Source of the DNA: Dyadobacter chenwenxiniae
GTDB taxonomy: Bacteria > Bacteroidota > Bacteroidia > Cytophagales > Spirosomataceae
NCBI RefSeq assembly: GCF_022869785.1
Contig: NZ_CP094997.1
Location: 5,394,001 to 5,458,000 of the forward strand
Direction of reading: 5' to 3'
DNA length: 64,000 nt
The notes beneath the pieces were generated by a model, which searched no databases, was not told the DNA's origin, and saw nothing but the letters and a program-made list of their open reading frames with translations. Position 1 is the stretch's first letter, and every line of letters begins with the position of its first letter. The translations under genes and the position numbers were made by a program. Of this stretch, positions 55,621 to 64,000 are shown one piece after another.

Positions 55621-56322
55621 ATGAGCAAGAAAAACACGGACGAATCCGGGCTTGAAATTATTGAAACTCCGGAAGCATTAGCTGGCCAGATCAATAAAGC
55701 GGAGGTTTTTTTTATTAAGAATCGCAAGATAGTTTTAGGTGTCGTAGGAGCGATTGTATTAGCTGTTGCTGCTTTTGCCGGATATCGCTTTTACATTGAC
55801 GGACAAGAAGGAACAGCTCAGGACGCGCTTGCAAGTGTTGTTTACGATTTTGAAGCCGATTCATTACAGAAAGCATTAAACGGAAGCGGCGGTAACGAAG
55901 GACTTTTATCTATCGCAGATTCTTATAAAGGCACTGATGCAAGTAATCTTGCTAATTTTTACGCCGGAGTTGCATTATTGAAGCAAGGAAAATATGATGA
56001 CGCAATCAGTCATCTGCAATCATTCAGCTCATCCGATCTTTTGATCCACGCGCGTGCACAATCATTGATTGGCGACGCATATCTTGAAAAAAATCAACCT
56101 GCTGAGGCAATCTCGCATTATAAAAAGGCTGCGGACTACGAGAAAAACGAGTATTTCACACCGGTTTATTTGATGAAATTAGCCATCGCACAAGAAAAAG
56201 CAAACCAGCCCGCTGACGCTGTGTCCACATATAAACGTGTTATCGACGAGTTTCCTCTTTCCTCGGAAGTGGTTAACGCGAAGAAATACATGGGTGTTTT
56301 AGAGGGACAGGTCGGCAAATAA
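55621..56322 (+). CDS. Membrane-anchored tetratricopeptide protein (YfgM-like)
   Basis: 233 residues from ATG 55621. A cytosolic N-terminus of about 35 residues is followed by one membrane helix (IVLGVVGAIVLAVAAFAGYRFYI) and a soluble domain of TPR-type helical pairs (LANFYAGVALLKQGKYDDAISHL, ARAQSLIGDAYLEKNQPAEAISHY). In other bacteria YfgM-type proteins act with the periplasmic chaperone network; the role here is inferred only from architecture. It precedes ribH, with a strong terminator between them. Confidence 0.8.
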   Translation: MSKKNTDESGLEIIETPEALAGQINKAEVFFIKNRKIVLGVVGAIVLAVAAFAGYRFYIDGQEGTAQDALASVVYDFEADSLQKALNGSGGNEGLLSIADSYKGTDASNLANFYAGVALLKQGKYDDAISHLQSFSSSDLLIHARAQSLIGDAYLEKNQPAEAISHYKKAADYEKNEYFTPVYLMKLAIAQEKANQPADAVSTYKRVIDEFPLSSEVVNAKKYMGVLEGQVGK

Positions 56323-56335
56323 TGGTTAACCATTA
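56320..56335. repeat. Perfect 16-bp palindrome over a stop codon
   Basis: TAATGGTTAACCATTA includes the TAA stop of the TPR gene in its first three bases. It is an operator-like palindrome of unknown purpose. Confidence 0.5.
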
Positions 56336-56344
56336 CTGTTTCTG

Positions 56345-56380
56345 AAAAGGATAAAGCCGACAAAGGTTTTATCCTTTTTT
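56345..56380 (+). terminator. Intrinsic terminator before ribH
   Basis: AAAAGGATAAAGCC / GGTTTTATCCTTTT forms a 14-bp stem (one G-T pair) with a 6-nt loop and a T tail. Confidence 0.85.
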
Positions 56381-56423
56381 ATTTGCCCAATTAATCATTT
56401 CACATTATCCTCTGATTTCAATT

Positions 56424-56927
56424 ATGTCAAGTGCTGATAAAAATTTAAGTGTTTTCAAAACGGACGGGTTGCCGGACATTAGCTCAAAAAAATTCGCAAT
56501 CGTGGTGGCCGAATGGAATACCGAGGTCACGGAAAAACTCTTTGAAGGCGCATACCAAACTTTACTCAACTACGGATCTTCACCGGAAAACATTGAAAGA
56601 GGAAATGTGCCGGGAAGTTTCGAGCTCACCCTCGGCGCACAATGGTTTGCCGAACGCCGCGACATTGATGCAGTAATCGCATTAGGTGTGGTGATCCAGG
56701 GCGAAACCAAGCACAATGATTATATCAATCACGCTGTCGCACAAGGCATTACCAATGTTAGTCTGAAAACGGGAAAACCCATAATCTTCGGTGTCCTAAC
56801 CCCCAATACGATGGAACAAGCAATGGACCGTGCAGGTGGTATACACGGAAACAAAGGCGACGAAGCTGCCATGACCGCCATCAAAATGCTCGGTCTTTGG
56901 CACCAAATAGCCATAGCACAATCCTAA
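56424..56927 (+). CDS. ribH: 6,7-dimethyl-8-ribityllumazine synthase
   Basis: Penultimate step of riboflavin synthesis, condensing the ribityl pyrimidine with 3,4-dihydroxy-2-butanone 4-phosphate in an icosahedral shell. 167 residues. Substrate-binding NVPGSFELTLGAQ, catalytic His in GETKHNDYINHA, and GVLTPNTMEQAMDRAG are all present. No other riboflavin gene is adjacent. Confidence 0.95.
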   Translation: MSSADKNLSVFKTDGLPDISSKKFAIVVAEWNTEVTEKLFEGAYQTLLNYGSSPENIERGNVPGSFELTLGAQWFAERRDIDAVIALGVVIQGETKHNDYINHAVAQGITNVSLKTGKPIIFGVLTPNTMEQAMDRAGGIHGNKGDEAAMTAIKMLGLWHQIAIAQS

Positions 56928-56989
56928 CCAGAAACATTAACAATCGTTATACCGGGCGACCGGAATACCTAGAACGAACCTGATTCCAA

Positions 56990-57035
56990 ATTCAGTCATT
57001 CACTCATTCAGTCATTCACTCATTCACTCATTCAA
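56990..57035. repeat. Short tandem repeat (ATTCACTC/ATTCAGTC) between ribH and lysC
   Basis: About five and a half 8-bp units alternating ATTCAGTC and ATTCACTC, ending 20 bp before the lysC start codon. It is slippage-prone. Confidence 0.8.
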
Positions 57036-57054
57036 AATTAACAATCCACTAATT

Positions 57055-58413
57055 ATGCAAGTCTGGAAATTTGGCGGGACTTCGGTAGGAAGACCGGAAC
57101 GCATGCATTCAATCCGGGAACTTCTCAACGGCGATCCCAATCGCAAAATCGTTGTTTTGTCTGCGCTATCTGGTTCAACCAATGCGCTCATCGCGATTGG
57201 CGAAGCTGCGAAAACTTATGACGATGCAAAGGCGAATTCGCTTACAGAAGATTTGAAGGCACATTATCTGCTTTTTATAAAGGAGTTGTATGCAACAGAA
57301 GAAGGGCTTGAAGAAGGAAAGAACATTGTTGAGACAGAATTCGGCTTTATCAAATCACTGATCGGCATCAAACCTTTCACCATTAAGCAGGAAAAAGAAC
57401 TCGTTGCAGAAGGGGAAATCCTGAGCACCAAAATGTTCCAGGCGTATCTGGAAGAAAAAGGGGAAAACTCCGTGTTGCTTCCAGCCTTGGATTTCATGCG
57501 TATTGATGCAGACGGCGAACCGGAACTTGCTACAATTGAAGATAAATTGGTGACAATTTTAAATCAATATACAGATAAACAGACGATCATTACGCAAGGT
57601 TTCATTTGCAGAAACCCGCGTGAAGAGGTTGATAACCTGAAAAGAGGAGGGTCTGATTATACAGCTTCTCTGATCGGCGGCGCTATCCGTGCAGATGAAA
57701 TCCAGATTTGGACAGACATTGACGGAATGCATAATAATGATCCGCGCATTGTAAAAAGAACATTTCCAATTCGCGAGCTGACTTTTGAAGAGGCAGCAGA
57801 ACTGGCTTATTTCGGTGCCAAAATTTTGCACCCGAGCACAATCACGCCAGCCAAACTTCGCGGTGTTCCGGTAAGGTTGAAAAACACAATGCAGCCGGAA
57901 GCTCCGGGTACATTGATCGCTAACCAAACTTCCGATCGCGACATTAAGGCGATTGCCGCAAAAGACAACATTACCGCCATTTACATACATTCGACCCGTA
58001 TGCTGAATGCTTACGGCTTCCTTCGTAGGGTGTTTGAAATTTTTGAAAAATACAAAACGCCGGTTGATATGATTACAACTTCCGAAGTATCGGTTTCTGT
58101 GACGATCGACAATTCGGAAAACCTAGAACAGATCAGCGCTGAGCTTCGCGAGTTCGCTGATTTAGAAGAGCATGACCGCGATCAGAACATTATCTGCATA
58201 GTTGGAAATTTCAGTGCAGATAAAGAAGGAATCGCGCTGAAAGTGCTGGACGCAATGAAAAACATTCCTATACGAATGATTTCGTATGGCGCATCCGAAC
58301 ATAACTTATCGTTGCTCATTCATTCAAAATATAAGGCCGAAGCATTGAATGTGCTGAATGAGCGCCTGTTTTATTACGAAGATGCAATGAAAGACATTTT
58401 TACAGCTCCATAA
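57055..58413 (+). CDS. lysC: Aspartate kinase
   Basis: Phosphorylates aspartate to begin Lys/Thr/Met and diaminopimelate synthesis. 452 residues; monofunctional, as there is no homoserine dehydrogenase domain. KFGGTSVGRPERM at the N-terminus and GGSDYTASLIGGAI form the kinase site. Two ACT domains follow (about 300-450; TTSEVSVSVTIDNSENLE), indicating feedback control by an end-product amino acid. serS starts one base after its stop codon, so the two are co-transcribed. An 8-bp microsatellite sits just upstream. Confidence 0.93.
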   Translation: MQVWKFGGTSVGRPERMHSIRELLNGDPNRKIVVLSALSGSTNALIAIGEAAKTYDDAKANSLTEDLKAHYLLFIKELYATEEGLEEGKNIVETEFGFIKSLIGIKPFTIKQEKELVAEGEILSTKMFQAYLEEKGENSVLLPALDFMRIDADGEPELATIEDKLVTILNQYTDKQTIITQGFICRNPREEVDNLKRGGSDYTASLIGGAIRADEIQIWTDIDGMHNNDPRIVKRTFPIRELTFEEAAELAYFGAKILHPSTITPAKLRGVPVRLKNTMQPEAPGTLIANQTSDRDIKAIAAKDNITAIYIHSTRMLNAYGFLRRVFEIFEKYKTPVDMITTSEVSVSVTIDNSENLEQISAELREFADLEEHDRDQNIICIVGNFSADKEGIALKVLDAMKNIPIRMISYGASEHNLSLLIHSKYKAEALNVLNERLFYYEDAMKDIFTAP

Positions 58414-58414
58414 T

Positions 58415-59707
58415 ATGTTACAAACGAATTTTATCCGCGATAACAGAGACTTTACCATCGCCGGATTGACAAAAAAGCATTTCAAAGGCGCAGCGGAAGT
58501 CGTAGACCAGGTCATTGAGCTCGATAAGAAGCGCAGGGAGTTGCAGCAGGATCTGGACGATGTTCTGGCCCAATCTAATGCAAAAGCCAAAGAAATCGGT
58601 GGATTGATGAAAGCTGGCCAGACGGCGGAAGCTGAGGCGGCGAAAGTGGAAACGGCGGTGTTAAAGGAGCGTTCCAGGGCACTCGATGAAGCACACAAGG
58701 ACATGGAAGCAAGGCTGCATCAAGAGCTCGTAAAGCTGCCTAATTTGCCGCACGAAAGCGTTCCGGAAGGAAGAACAGCCGAGGATAATGTGACCGTGCT
58801 GGAAGCGGGCGACAAACCCGTTTTACCAAAAGGTGCTTTGCCTCATTGGGAATTGATTGAAAAGCTTGGCAAAAATCAGGCGCCTATTATTGATTTCAAA
58901 TTAGGAAACAAAATTTCAGGTGCTGGATTTCCGGTTTACAAGGGGAAAGCGGCCAGGCTTCAAAGGGCAATGATCGCATTTTTCCTGGATGAAGCCGGAA
59001 AAGCGGGTTACACAGAAGTGCAGCCACCGATCGTAGTCAATGCGGATTCAGGCTTTGCTACGGGACAATTGCCTGACAAAGAAGGCCAAATGTATCATGA
59101 CGCACAGGATGACCTTTATCTGATTCCTACTGCGGAGGTTCCGGTTACCAATTTGTATCGGGACGTAATTGTTGCCGAAAGCGACTTGCCTGTTAAAAAT
59201 GTAGCTTACACGCCCTGCTTTCGGCGCGAGGCAGGAAGCTGGGGCGCACACGTCCGGGGATTGAACCGTTTGCACCAGTTTGATAAAGTGGAAATTGTAC
59301 AGATCAATAAGGCTGAGGATTCTTACAAGGCCTTGGATGAAATGGTGGAGCATGTAAAAAGTCTTCTTGGAAAACTGGAACTCCCCTACCGAATACTACG
59401 CCTTTGCGGAGGCGATATGGGCTTTACATCGGCTCTTACTTACGATTTCGAAGTCTGGTCTGCAGGGCAGGAGCGCTGGCTGGAATGCAGCTCGGTTTCC
59501 AATTTTGAAACTTACCAGGCAAACAGATTAAAATTGAGATATAAAACAGCCGATAAGAAAACGCAGTTGCTGCATACATTGAATGGCTCTGCGCTTGCAT
59601 TGCCGCGTATTGTGGCTGCATTGCTGGAAAACAATCAGCAGGCGGATGGAACGGTTAAAGTTCCTGCGATATTGATTCCCTACTGTGGTTTTGATATTAT
59701 AGAATAA
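58415..59707 (+). CDS. serS: Seryl-tRNA synthetase
   Basis: Class II synthetase charging tRNA-Ser, 430 residues. The N-terminal coiled-coil arm is visible (residues about 28-100, rich in K, E and L). Motif 2 reads CFRREAGSWGAHVRGLNRLHQFDKVE. Motif 3 is NGSALALPRIVAALLENNQ. The gene directly follows lysC (1 bp) and is closed by a terminator. Confidence 0.97.
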   Translation: MLQTNFIRDNRDFTIAGLTKKHFKGAAEVVDQVIELDKKRRELQQDLDDVLAQSNAKAKEIGGLMKAGQTAEAEAAKVETAVLKERSRALDEAHKDMEARLHQELVKLPNLPHESVPEGRTAEDNVTVLEAGDKPVLPKGALPHWELIEKLGKNQAPIIDFKLGNKISGAGFPVYKGKAARLQRAMIAFFLDEAGKAGYTEVQPPIVVNADSGFATGQLPDKEGQMYHDAQDDLYLIPTAEVPVTNLYRDVIVAESDLPVKNVAYTPCFRREAGSWGAHVRGLNRLHQFDKVEIVQINKAEDSYKALDEMVEHVKSLLGKLELPYRILRLCGGDMGFTSALTYDFEVWSAGQERWLECSSVSNFETYQANRLKLRYKTADKKTQLLHTLNGSALALPRIVAALLENNQQADGTVKVPAILIPYCGFDIIE

Positions 59708-59729
59708 AGGTTTCAGACCTCACCAATGC

Positions 59730-59762
59730 AATGCCCTCGTTGATAGCGAGGGCATTTTTTGT
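59730..59762 (+). terminator. Intrinsic terminator after serS
   Basis: A perfect 10-bp stem, AATGCCCTCG / CGAGGGCATT, with a 7-nt loop and a T tail. Confidence 0.88.
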
Positions 59763-59798
59763 TTTTAAGAACGAGAATTATGCGCTTGAAAAAGAATC

Positions 59799-61058
59799 TT
59801 ATGACCTGGAAGGAAACAAGGCAGCATCCTTTTTTGGAAATGCCAGCCAGACGAAATAGGCCGTTAGCAAAACGATAGTAACCTGCATGGAGTAATCTAC
59901 AAACAATTCCAAAGAGGCAAACGTGTCAAACGGGGTCATATAGCAAGGCATTCCAAGCCGCCACCATAACGATGGGTGAACAACACACAGCACATTAAAA
60001 ATCAATAGCAATGCAACCTGAAGATTGTTTTTCCAGTCAATAACATAAAACACCAGAGGGATCAGAAACAGAAAAATGTAATTGCTGTAAGCGCTTTGCT
60101 GAACGATCATCATCGTGGCGTAGAGCACAATCCAGACACGGGATAACATCACCCTGAAATCGGCTTTTTGGAGCCTTAATGCTGCCAGACAAGCCAACCC
60201 AACAGAAATCACAAGCCCTATCCAGTTCCAGAATTTTTCGCCAACACCGATGTGATTGAAAAACCATGGGTTAATGATGGAAGGAATGTTAGGAGCACGC
60301 AAGGTTTTGGCTTCGTCCAATGGTTGTGTAAACTCCCAACCTACCAGTGGATAAAGGATAGCAAGGGAGATCACGCCTACAATGGCCATGGGAATGACTA
60401 ACTTTAACTTGTGTTTTTCAAGAAGAAACAAAGGCACCAGAATGAGCACGAAAATCGCTTTGGTCATGAGCAATCCCAGCGCCAAAATCAAGGCATACCA
60501 TTCCACACGCAGTGTGCGCTCGCGGACGAGATAAGCCAGGATCACAAAAAGCCACATCCAGACATCTTCCTGCGCGCCAACGATGCAGAGAACCAATCCG
60601 CCCGGTAAAAGAAGATACAGCAGCGACTTGAACAGGAAAATTCCCCGCGATTGGAAAGGCCGGAAGAAATGATAAGACGCCCAAAGCGCCGTACCGTCCA
60701 TGATCGCCATTACCAAAACAATCATTTTGGGGTGATACCAGAATTTCAGGAATGCCCCTAAAAAATAGGGATAAAGCGGAGAGTAAGGCGACCAGAAATC
60801 ACGGTAAACAACCTGTCCTAATGAAGCTTTACTGCCTTCATCCCAGAAACCGTTTACGTCGGAAGTGGGTTCGAGTCCGGCTATGAGATAAATCAGAATA
60901 AATGGAGCTAGTCGGAAAAGGGCCCAGCCGATGGCCAACGTTACACGAACAGGCTTATTTTCCAGCCAGGAAGTGAGCACATTCCGTTTGAAAAGAACAA
61001 TTCCAGCTAATAATACACAAATAAGGCTGATGCCCAGTTTTGCCAGGACTATGCTCAT
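59799..61058 (-). CDS. Polytopic GT-C-like membrane protein (paralogue 2 of 2)
   Basis: 419 residues with about ten hydrophobic helices. After the first helices comes the loop SLGQVVYRDFWSPYSPLYPYFLG, like the acidic loop of lipid-linked GT-C glycosyltransferases (mannosyl- or arabinosyltransferase-like). Its start codon overlaps the stop codon of the upstream paralogue by 4 nt (ATGA), a translational coupling signal. The sugar substrate is unknown. Probably acts in cell-surface glycan or lipid glycosylation. Confidence 0.7.
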   Translation of the reverse strand: MSIVLAKLGISLICVLLAGIVLFKRNVLTSWLENKPVRVTLAIGWALFRLAPFILIYLIAGLEPTSDVNGFWDEGSKASLGQVVYRDFWSPYSPLYPYFLGAFLKFWYHPKMIVLVMAIMDGTALWASYHFFRPFQSRGIFLFKSLLYLLLPGGLVLCIVGAQEDVWMWLFVILAYLVRERTLRVEWYALILALGLLMTKAIFVLILVPLFLLEKHKLKLVIPMAIVGVISLAILYPLVGWEFTQPLDEAKTLRAPNIPSIINPWFFNHIGVGEKFWNWIGLVISVGLACLAALRLQKADFRVMLSRVWIVLYATMMIVQQSAYSNYIFLFLIPLVFYVIDWKNNLQVALLLIFNVLCVVHPSLWWRLGMPCYMTPFDTFASLELFVDYSMQVTIVLLTAYFVWLAFPKKDAALFPSRS

Positions 61059-62323
61059 GCCGTTATCAGTTTTTCAGAAACTACTTTACGGTAAGTTTCT
61101 CGCAAGATCCAGAAAAAGCAAAGCACATTGAGGATTTGCAGGCAATATTCAAACAAGTAGGAAAGGTTGCTGAACATTCCCAGGGAAGTATAAGCGGGTT
61201 GTTTGATATAAACCCAAACAAATGGCTGCACGACCGTAAGCCAGTTTACAGCCAGCAAAACTACAACGTGGAATGTCTTGCGGACATCAATGATCTCAAA
61301 AAGAACCGCCATTAAGTAGGCAATCAGATAAGCGCCCATGGCACTTGCTTGGAATATCATCATACAAACAAAACAAGCAATGAAAATGCCCGGAAGCACC
61401 TCATTAATGTGCTTATGACGCGCTTTGTACGCCATAAACGCCGGAACAAAAACCGTGAAAAGTAGTCCGATCCAATTGATTAATGTAGATTTCTTTTCAT
61501 TAACCGTAAAAACAAGCTCTACAAACGGCCTGGTAATCGAAAACAGATTAGGCGTCATTAGTTGCTCGGTATGCTGAATCGGCATTAAAAACAGATCGCC
61601 GATCTGCCAGTACAGGAAGCCAACCGCAGGCAATCCAACGGCGGCCATTACCAAAAGCATCTTGATCGGTTTCTTTACCACGACCAGAAGTGCCGGTAAT
61701 AAGAAAATAAAGGTTACCTTGATGGTCAGGAGCGCCAGCGCATACAGCAGCCCGATCCCTAATTCGTAATCAACAGGTTTTTTAAGCGTAAAGCGCCAAA
61801 TGATCAGTGCGGCGCCCCAGAACCAGACTTCTTCCTGTCCATCCACAAGAATGTACATAAACCCGGCAGGAAGCATATAATAAATCACTGCAAGTTGTAG
61901 CGCGTTGGTTATCCGGCTTTTATAAGTGCTGTAAGTAAGCCAGAGAATAAAGCTTTCCATTAAAACCATAAATAGCACGATGGCGCGGGAATTGTGCCAT
62001 ATCCAAACCGGGAGACTGATAATATAGGCATAGAGCGGCGCATGGTAAGACCAAAAGTCGCGATACACAAAGCCGCCACGCTTCGCGGCTTCCGCCTTGT
62101 AAAAGAAGAATGGTATATCCCCTCGTGGATCCTCATTGATGATCAGGAAAATGCCTATCCACGGAATAAGCCTGAGTAGCACAAAAGCAAGCCCTAAAAT
62201 CAGCTTTTCATTCTCTTTCTGCCATTTAGCGAAGAGTCCTGATTTACTGATCGTCCAGATTATCCCAAACGTCAGCAAAAGGTTGATAAGGAGTTTTATA
62301 TAAAAAACAGTAAGAACGGGCAT
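61055..62323 (-). CDS. Polytopic GT-C-like membrane protein (paralogue 1 of 2)
   Basis: 422 residues from ATG 62323; a TTG four codons upstream is less likely. About ten helices. The loop GGFVYRDFWSYHAPLYAYIIS matches the corresponding loop of the downstream gene, as do DGQEEVWFWGAALI and similar segments, so the pair arose by tandem duplication followed by strong divergence. It ends in the ATGA overlap with the second gene. GT-C assignment is by architecture and loop motif, not by a full signature. Confidence 0.7.
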   Translation of the reverse strand: MPVLTVFYIKLLINLLLTFGIIWTISKSGLFAKWQKENEKLILGLAFVLLRLIPWIGIFLIINEDPRGDIPFFFYKAEAAKRGGFVYRDFWSYHAPLYAYIISLPVWIWHNSRAIVLFMVLMESFILWLTYSTYKSRITNALQLAVIYYMLPAGFMYILVDGQEEVWFWGAALIIWRFTLKKPVDYELGIGLLYALALLTIKVTFIFLLPALLVVVKKPIKMLLVMAAVGLPAVGFLYWQIGDLFLMPIQHTEQLMTPNLFSITRPFVELVFTVNEKKSTLINWIGLLFTVFVPAFMAYKARHKHINEVLPGIFIACFVCMMIFQASAMGAYLIAYLMAVLFEIIDVRKTFHVVVLLAVNWLTVVQPFVWVYIKQPAYTSLGMFSNLSYLFEYCLQILNVLCFFWILRETYRKVVSEKLITA

Positions 62324-62409
62324 TTTTAGCAGCAAAGTGAAAGCGCAAACTTAAAACAAGTTTTTATGAAAGTGCGCAGCAAATACCAAAGTTTTAATAC
62401 GTTATAAAC

Positions 62410-62425
62410 CGTATGCTTGCATACG
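62410..62425. promoter_or_regulatory. Inverted repeat operator candidate upstream of acyl-CoA dehydrogenase
   Basis: CGTATGC-TT-GCATACG: perfect 7-bp arms with a 2-nt spacer, centred about 61 bp before the ATG at 62479. Palindromes of this size often bind TetR-family regulators of fatty-acid genes (inference). Confidence 0.55.
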
Positions 62426-62478
62426 ATAAGTCAAAAACATATTTTTGAGAATCTTCATCATTTGTAAATAATCACATC

Positions 62479-63645
62479 ATGCCACACGTCGCGCCATTAA
62501 TTGGGATGGATTTTAACCTCAGCGAAGAACATCAGGCGGTCCGCGAGGCTGCCAGGGATTTTGCTGAAAATCATTTGCTGCCCGGTGTTATTGACAGAGA
62601 CAATGAACAGAAGTTCAGCCCGGAACTCCTTCGCCAAATGAGTGAGATGGGCTTTATGGGCATGATGGTTTCGCCTGATTACGGCGGCGGAGGCATGGAC
62701 ACGCTCTCCTATGTGATTGCGATGGAAGAGATTTCGAAAGTGGATGCATCAGCGGCAGTGATTATGTCGGTCAACAATTCCCTCGTTTGCTGGGGGCTTG
62801 AAAGATTTGGAACCGAAGCACAGAAAGAAAAATATCTCACTCAGCTTGCATCCGGAAAGGTTGTGGGCGCATTTTGCCTCTCCGAGCCCGAAGCAGGTTC
62901 TGACGCCACTTCCCAGCATACCACGGCCATTGATATGGGGGACCATTATGTATTAAATGGCACCAAAAACTGGATTACCAGCGGCGGAACGTCGAGCATT
63001 TGCCTGGTCATGGCGCAGACCCATCCCGAAAAGCAACACAAAGGGATTAATGCATTCATTGTTGAAAAAGGATCGGAGGGTTTTGTAGTTGGTAAAAAGG
63101 AAGATAAAATGGGAATAAGGGCGTCGGACACGCATACGCTTATGTTTACGGATGTGAAGGTTCCCAAGGAGAACCGGCTTGGTGACGATGGTTTCGGCTT
63201 TAAATTTGCGATGAGCACATTGAATGGCGGCCGGATCGGCATAGCCGCCCAGGCACTAGGCATTGCGGCTGGCGCATTTGAAATATCCCTGAAATATTCA
63301 AAGGAGAGGAAGACTTTTGGCAAGCCGATCAGCGAACATCAGGCAATTCAGTTCAAATTATCCGAAATGGCCACGAAAGTCGAGGCGGCACGGCTGCTCG
63401 TATATAAGGCGGCGCGACTGAAAGATGAGGGGAAAGATTACATTCAGGCATCGGCGATGGCGAAACTATATGCGTCCGAAACGGCCATGTGGGTGACAAC
63501 GGAAGCGGTCCAGGTTCATGGGGGTTATGGTTACGTGAAAGAATATCATGTCGAGCGCTTTATGCGGGATGCAAAAATCACCCAGATTTACGAGGGTACC
63601 TCCGAAATCCAAAAACTTATAATTGCCCGAGAGTTACTTAAATAA
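62479..63645 (+). CDS. Acyl-CoA dehydrogenase
   Basis: FAD enzyme that introduces the 2,3 double bond in acyl-CoA during beta-oxidation, 388 residues (379 from the alternative ATG 62506, where MDFNLSEEHQ is the typical family start). GAFCLSEPEAGSDATS is the FAD/substrate motif; KNWITSGG follows. The catalytic Glu lies in IYEGTSEIQK near the C-terminus, as in short-chain (butyryl-type) dehydrogenases. It is a single gene preceded by a clear palindrome. Confidence 0.94.
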   Translation: MPHVAPLIGMDFNLSEEHQAVREAARDFAENHLLPGVIDRDNEQKFSPELLRQMSEMGFMGMMVSPDYGGGGMDTLSYVIAMEEISKVDASAAVIMSVNNSLVCWGLERFGTEAQKEKYLTQLASGKVVGAFCLSEPEAGSDATSQHTTAIDMGDHYVLNGTKNWITSGGTSSICLVMAQTHPEKQHKGINAFIVEKGSEGFVVGKKEDKMGIRASDTHTLMFTDVKVPKENRLGDDGFGFKFAMSTLNGGRIGIAAQALGIAAGAFEISLKYSKERKTFGKPISEHQAIQFKLSEMATKVEAARLLVYKAARLKDEGKDYIQASAMAKLYASETAMWVTTEAVQVHGGYGYVKEYHVERFMRDAKITQIYEGTSEIQKLIIARELLK

Positions 63646-63744
63646 TCGGATTTCGGGCATCACAGTCGATTTATTCGAAATCTTGGATTAAAATGATACA
63701 GAAATATCACTTTTTTTCACTTTTTTGTCTGTATATACTTGTAT

Positions 63745-63775
63745 TAGTTTTGTACAATTTATTAGATTTGTACAA
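63745..63775 (+). promoter_or_regulatory. Tandem TTGTACAA palindromes overlapping -7 elements
   Basis: Two perfect 8-bp palindromes TTGTACAA at 63750-63757 and 63768-63775, 18 bp apart, each fused to a TAnnTTTG element (TAGTTTTG 63745-63752; TAGATTTG 63763-63770). The layout fits a promoter repressed by a dimeric regulator, perhaps the product of the gene at 63818 itself. Confidence 0.5.
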
Positions 63776-63817
63776 AATTTGAAACAACGGTCAAAAGGGC
63801 CCTTAAATATATCAAGT

Positions 63818-64000
63818 ATGGAAGACTATAATAAGATTATTGAGTCGCTGGGGGTAAAGTTTGTGAAAGCGCGTCACATCAGAATTTTGCAACCAATTAC
63901 CATCAAAAACTTTTACGACGTTCAGAATTCACTTACAATTTTATACGACGGTGAAGTTTCTTTTGGTTCAGAAGAATCTCAGAAGGTTGAAGAAGGTGAT
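63818..64000 (+). CDS. N-terminal part of a probable transcriptional regulator (cut by window edge)
   Basis: 61 codons are visible from ATG 63818. The sequence (FVKARHIRILQPITIKNFYDVQNSLTILYDGEVSFG) looks like the cupin-type sensing domain that starts many AraC-family regulators in Bacteroidota. The DNA-binding domain lies beyond the window, so the class is tentative. The promoter carries two palindromes that could serve autoregulation. Confidence 0.45.
   Translation, partial: MEDYNKIIESLGVKFVKARHIRILQPITIKNFYDVQNSLTILYDGEVSFGSEESQKVEEGD

Overview
The window is a chromosomal segment of about 45% GC from a member of the Bacteroidota, most likely Cytophagales close to Dyadobacter/Spirosomaceae (an inference from gene content, not from a search). 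Reasons: repeated TAnnTTTG promoter elements, weak Shine-Dalgarno signals, a TonB-dependent receptor with a carboxypeptidase-regulatory-like N-terminus, a NagB/PIG-L fusion, a stand-alone MnmD, a SWIM-SNF2 helicase, an outer-membrane barrel protein with helix-hairpin-helix repeats, and a CBS-domain gene next to NAD kinase. Most of the window is ordinary core genome.

Layout. 1-8 kb: the end of nuoN, two alpha/beta hydrolases, then a same-strand run CBS protein - nadK - dipeptide epimerase - BioF-like PLP enzyme, and tatC. 8-12 kb: pdhA, recF, a ParE-type toxin-antitoxin pair and manC. 12-24 kb: a large TonB-dependent receptor, upp, two outer-membrane barrel proteins flanking nadC, recQ, ridA and a small secreted orphan. 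24-31 kb (minus strand): SNF2 helicase with two SWIM zinc fingers, a NUDIX-gmhA-mnmD group, and a retropepsin-PDZ protein. 31-37 kb: tpiA, an OmpA-type protein and a three-gene envelope glycan group. 37-45 kb: nicotinamidase-like hydrolase, uvrA, FAH-family enzyme, der and era. 45-54 kb: initiator tRNA followed by an unusual tandem array, dxs, two rhomboid proteases, mutL, a small membrane protein and a frameshifted nagB/PIG-L gene. 54-64 kb: glyA, a TPR membrane protein, ribH, lysC-serS, a pair of GT-C-like membrane proteins, an acyl-CoA dehydrogenase and the start of a probable regulator.

The most unusual signal is at 45051-45466, directly behind the initiator tRNA gene. Two identical 156-bp units each contain an intrinsic terminator with a GAAA tetraloop and a tRNA-fMet-like module. 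In the module the D, anticodon and T stems are kept (the D stem through a paired A-U to G-C change), while hairpin-bearing insertions sit in the anticodon loop and the T loop. A third partial terminator copy and a mosaic remnant follow. Second in interest is the nagB/PIG-L gene, broken by two opposite single-base indels although all its protein segments remain well conserved. Several inverted repeats upstream of genes are also recorded as candidate operators.
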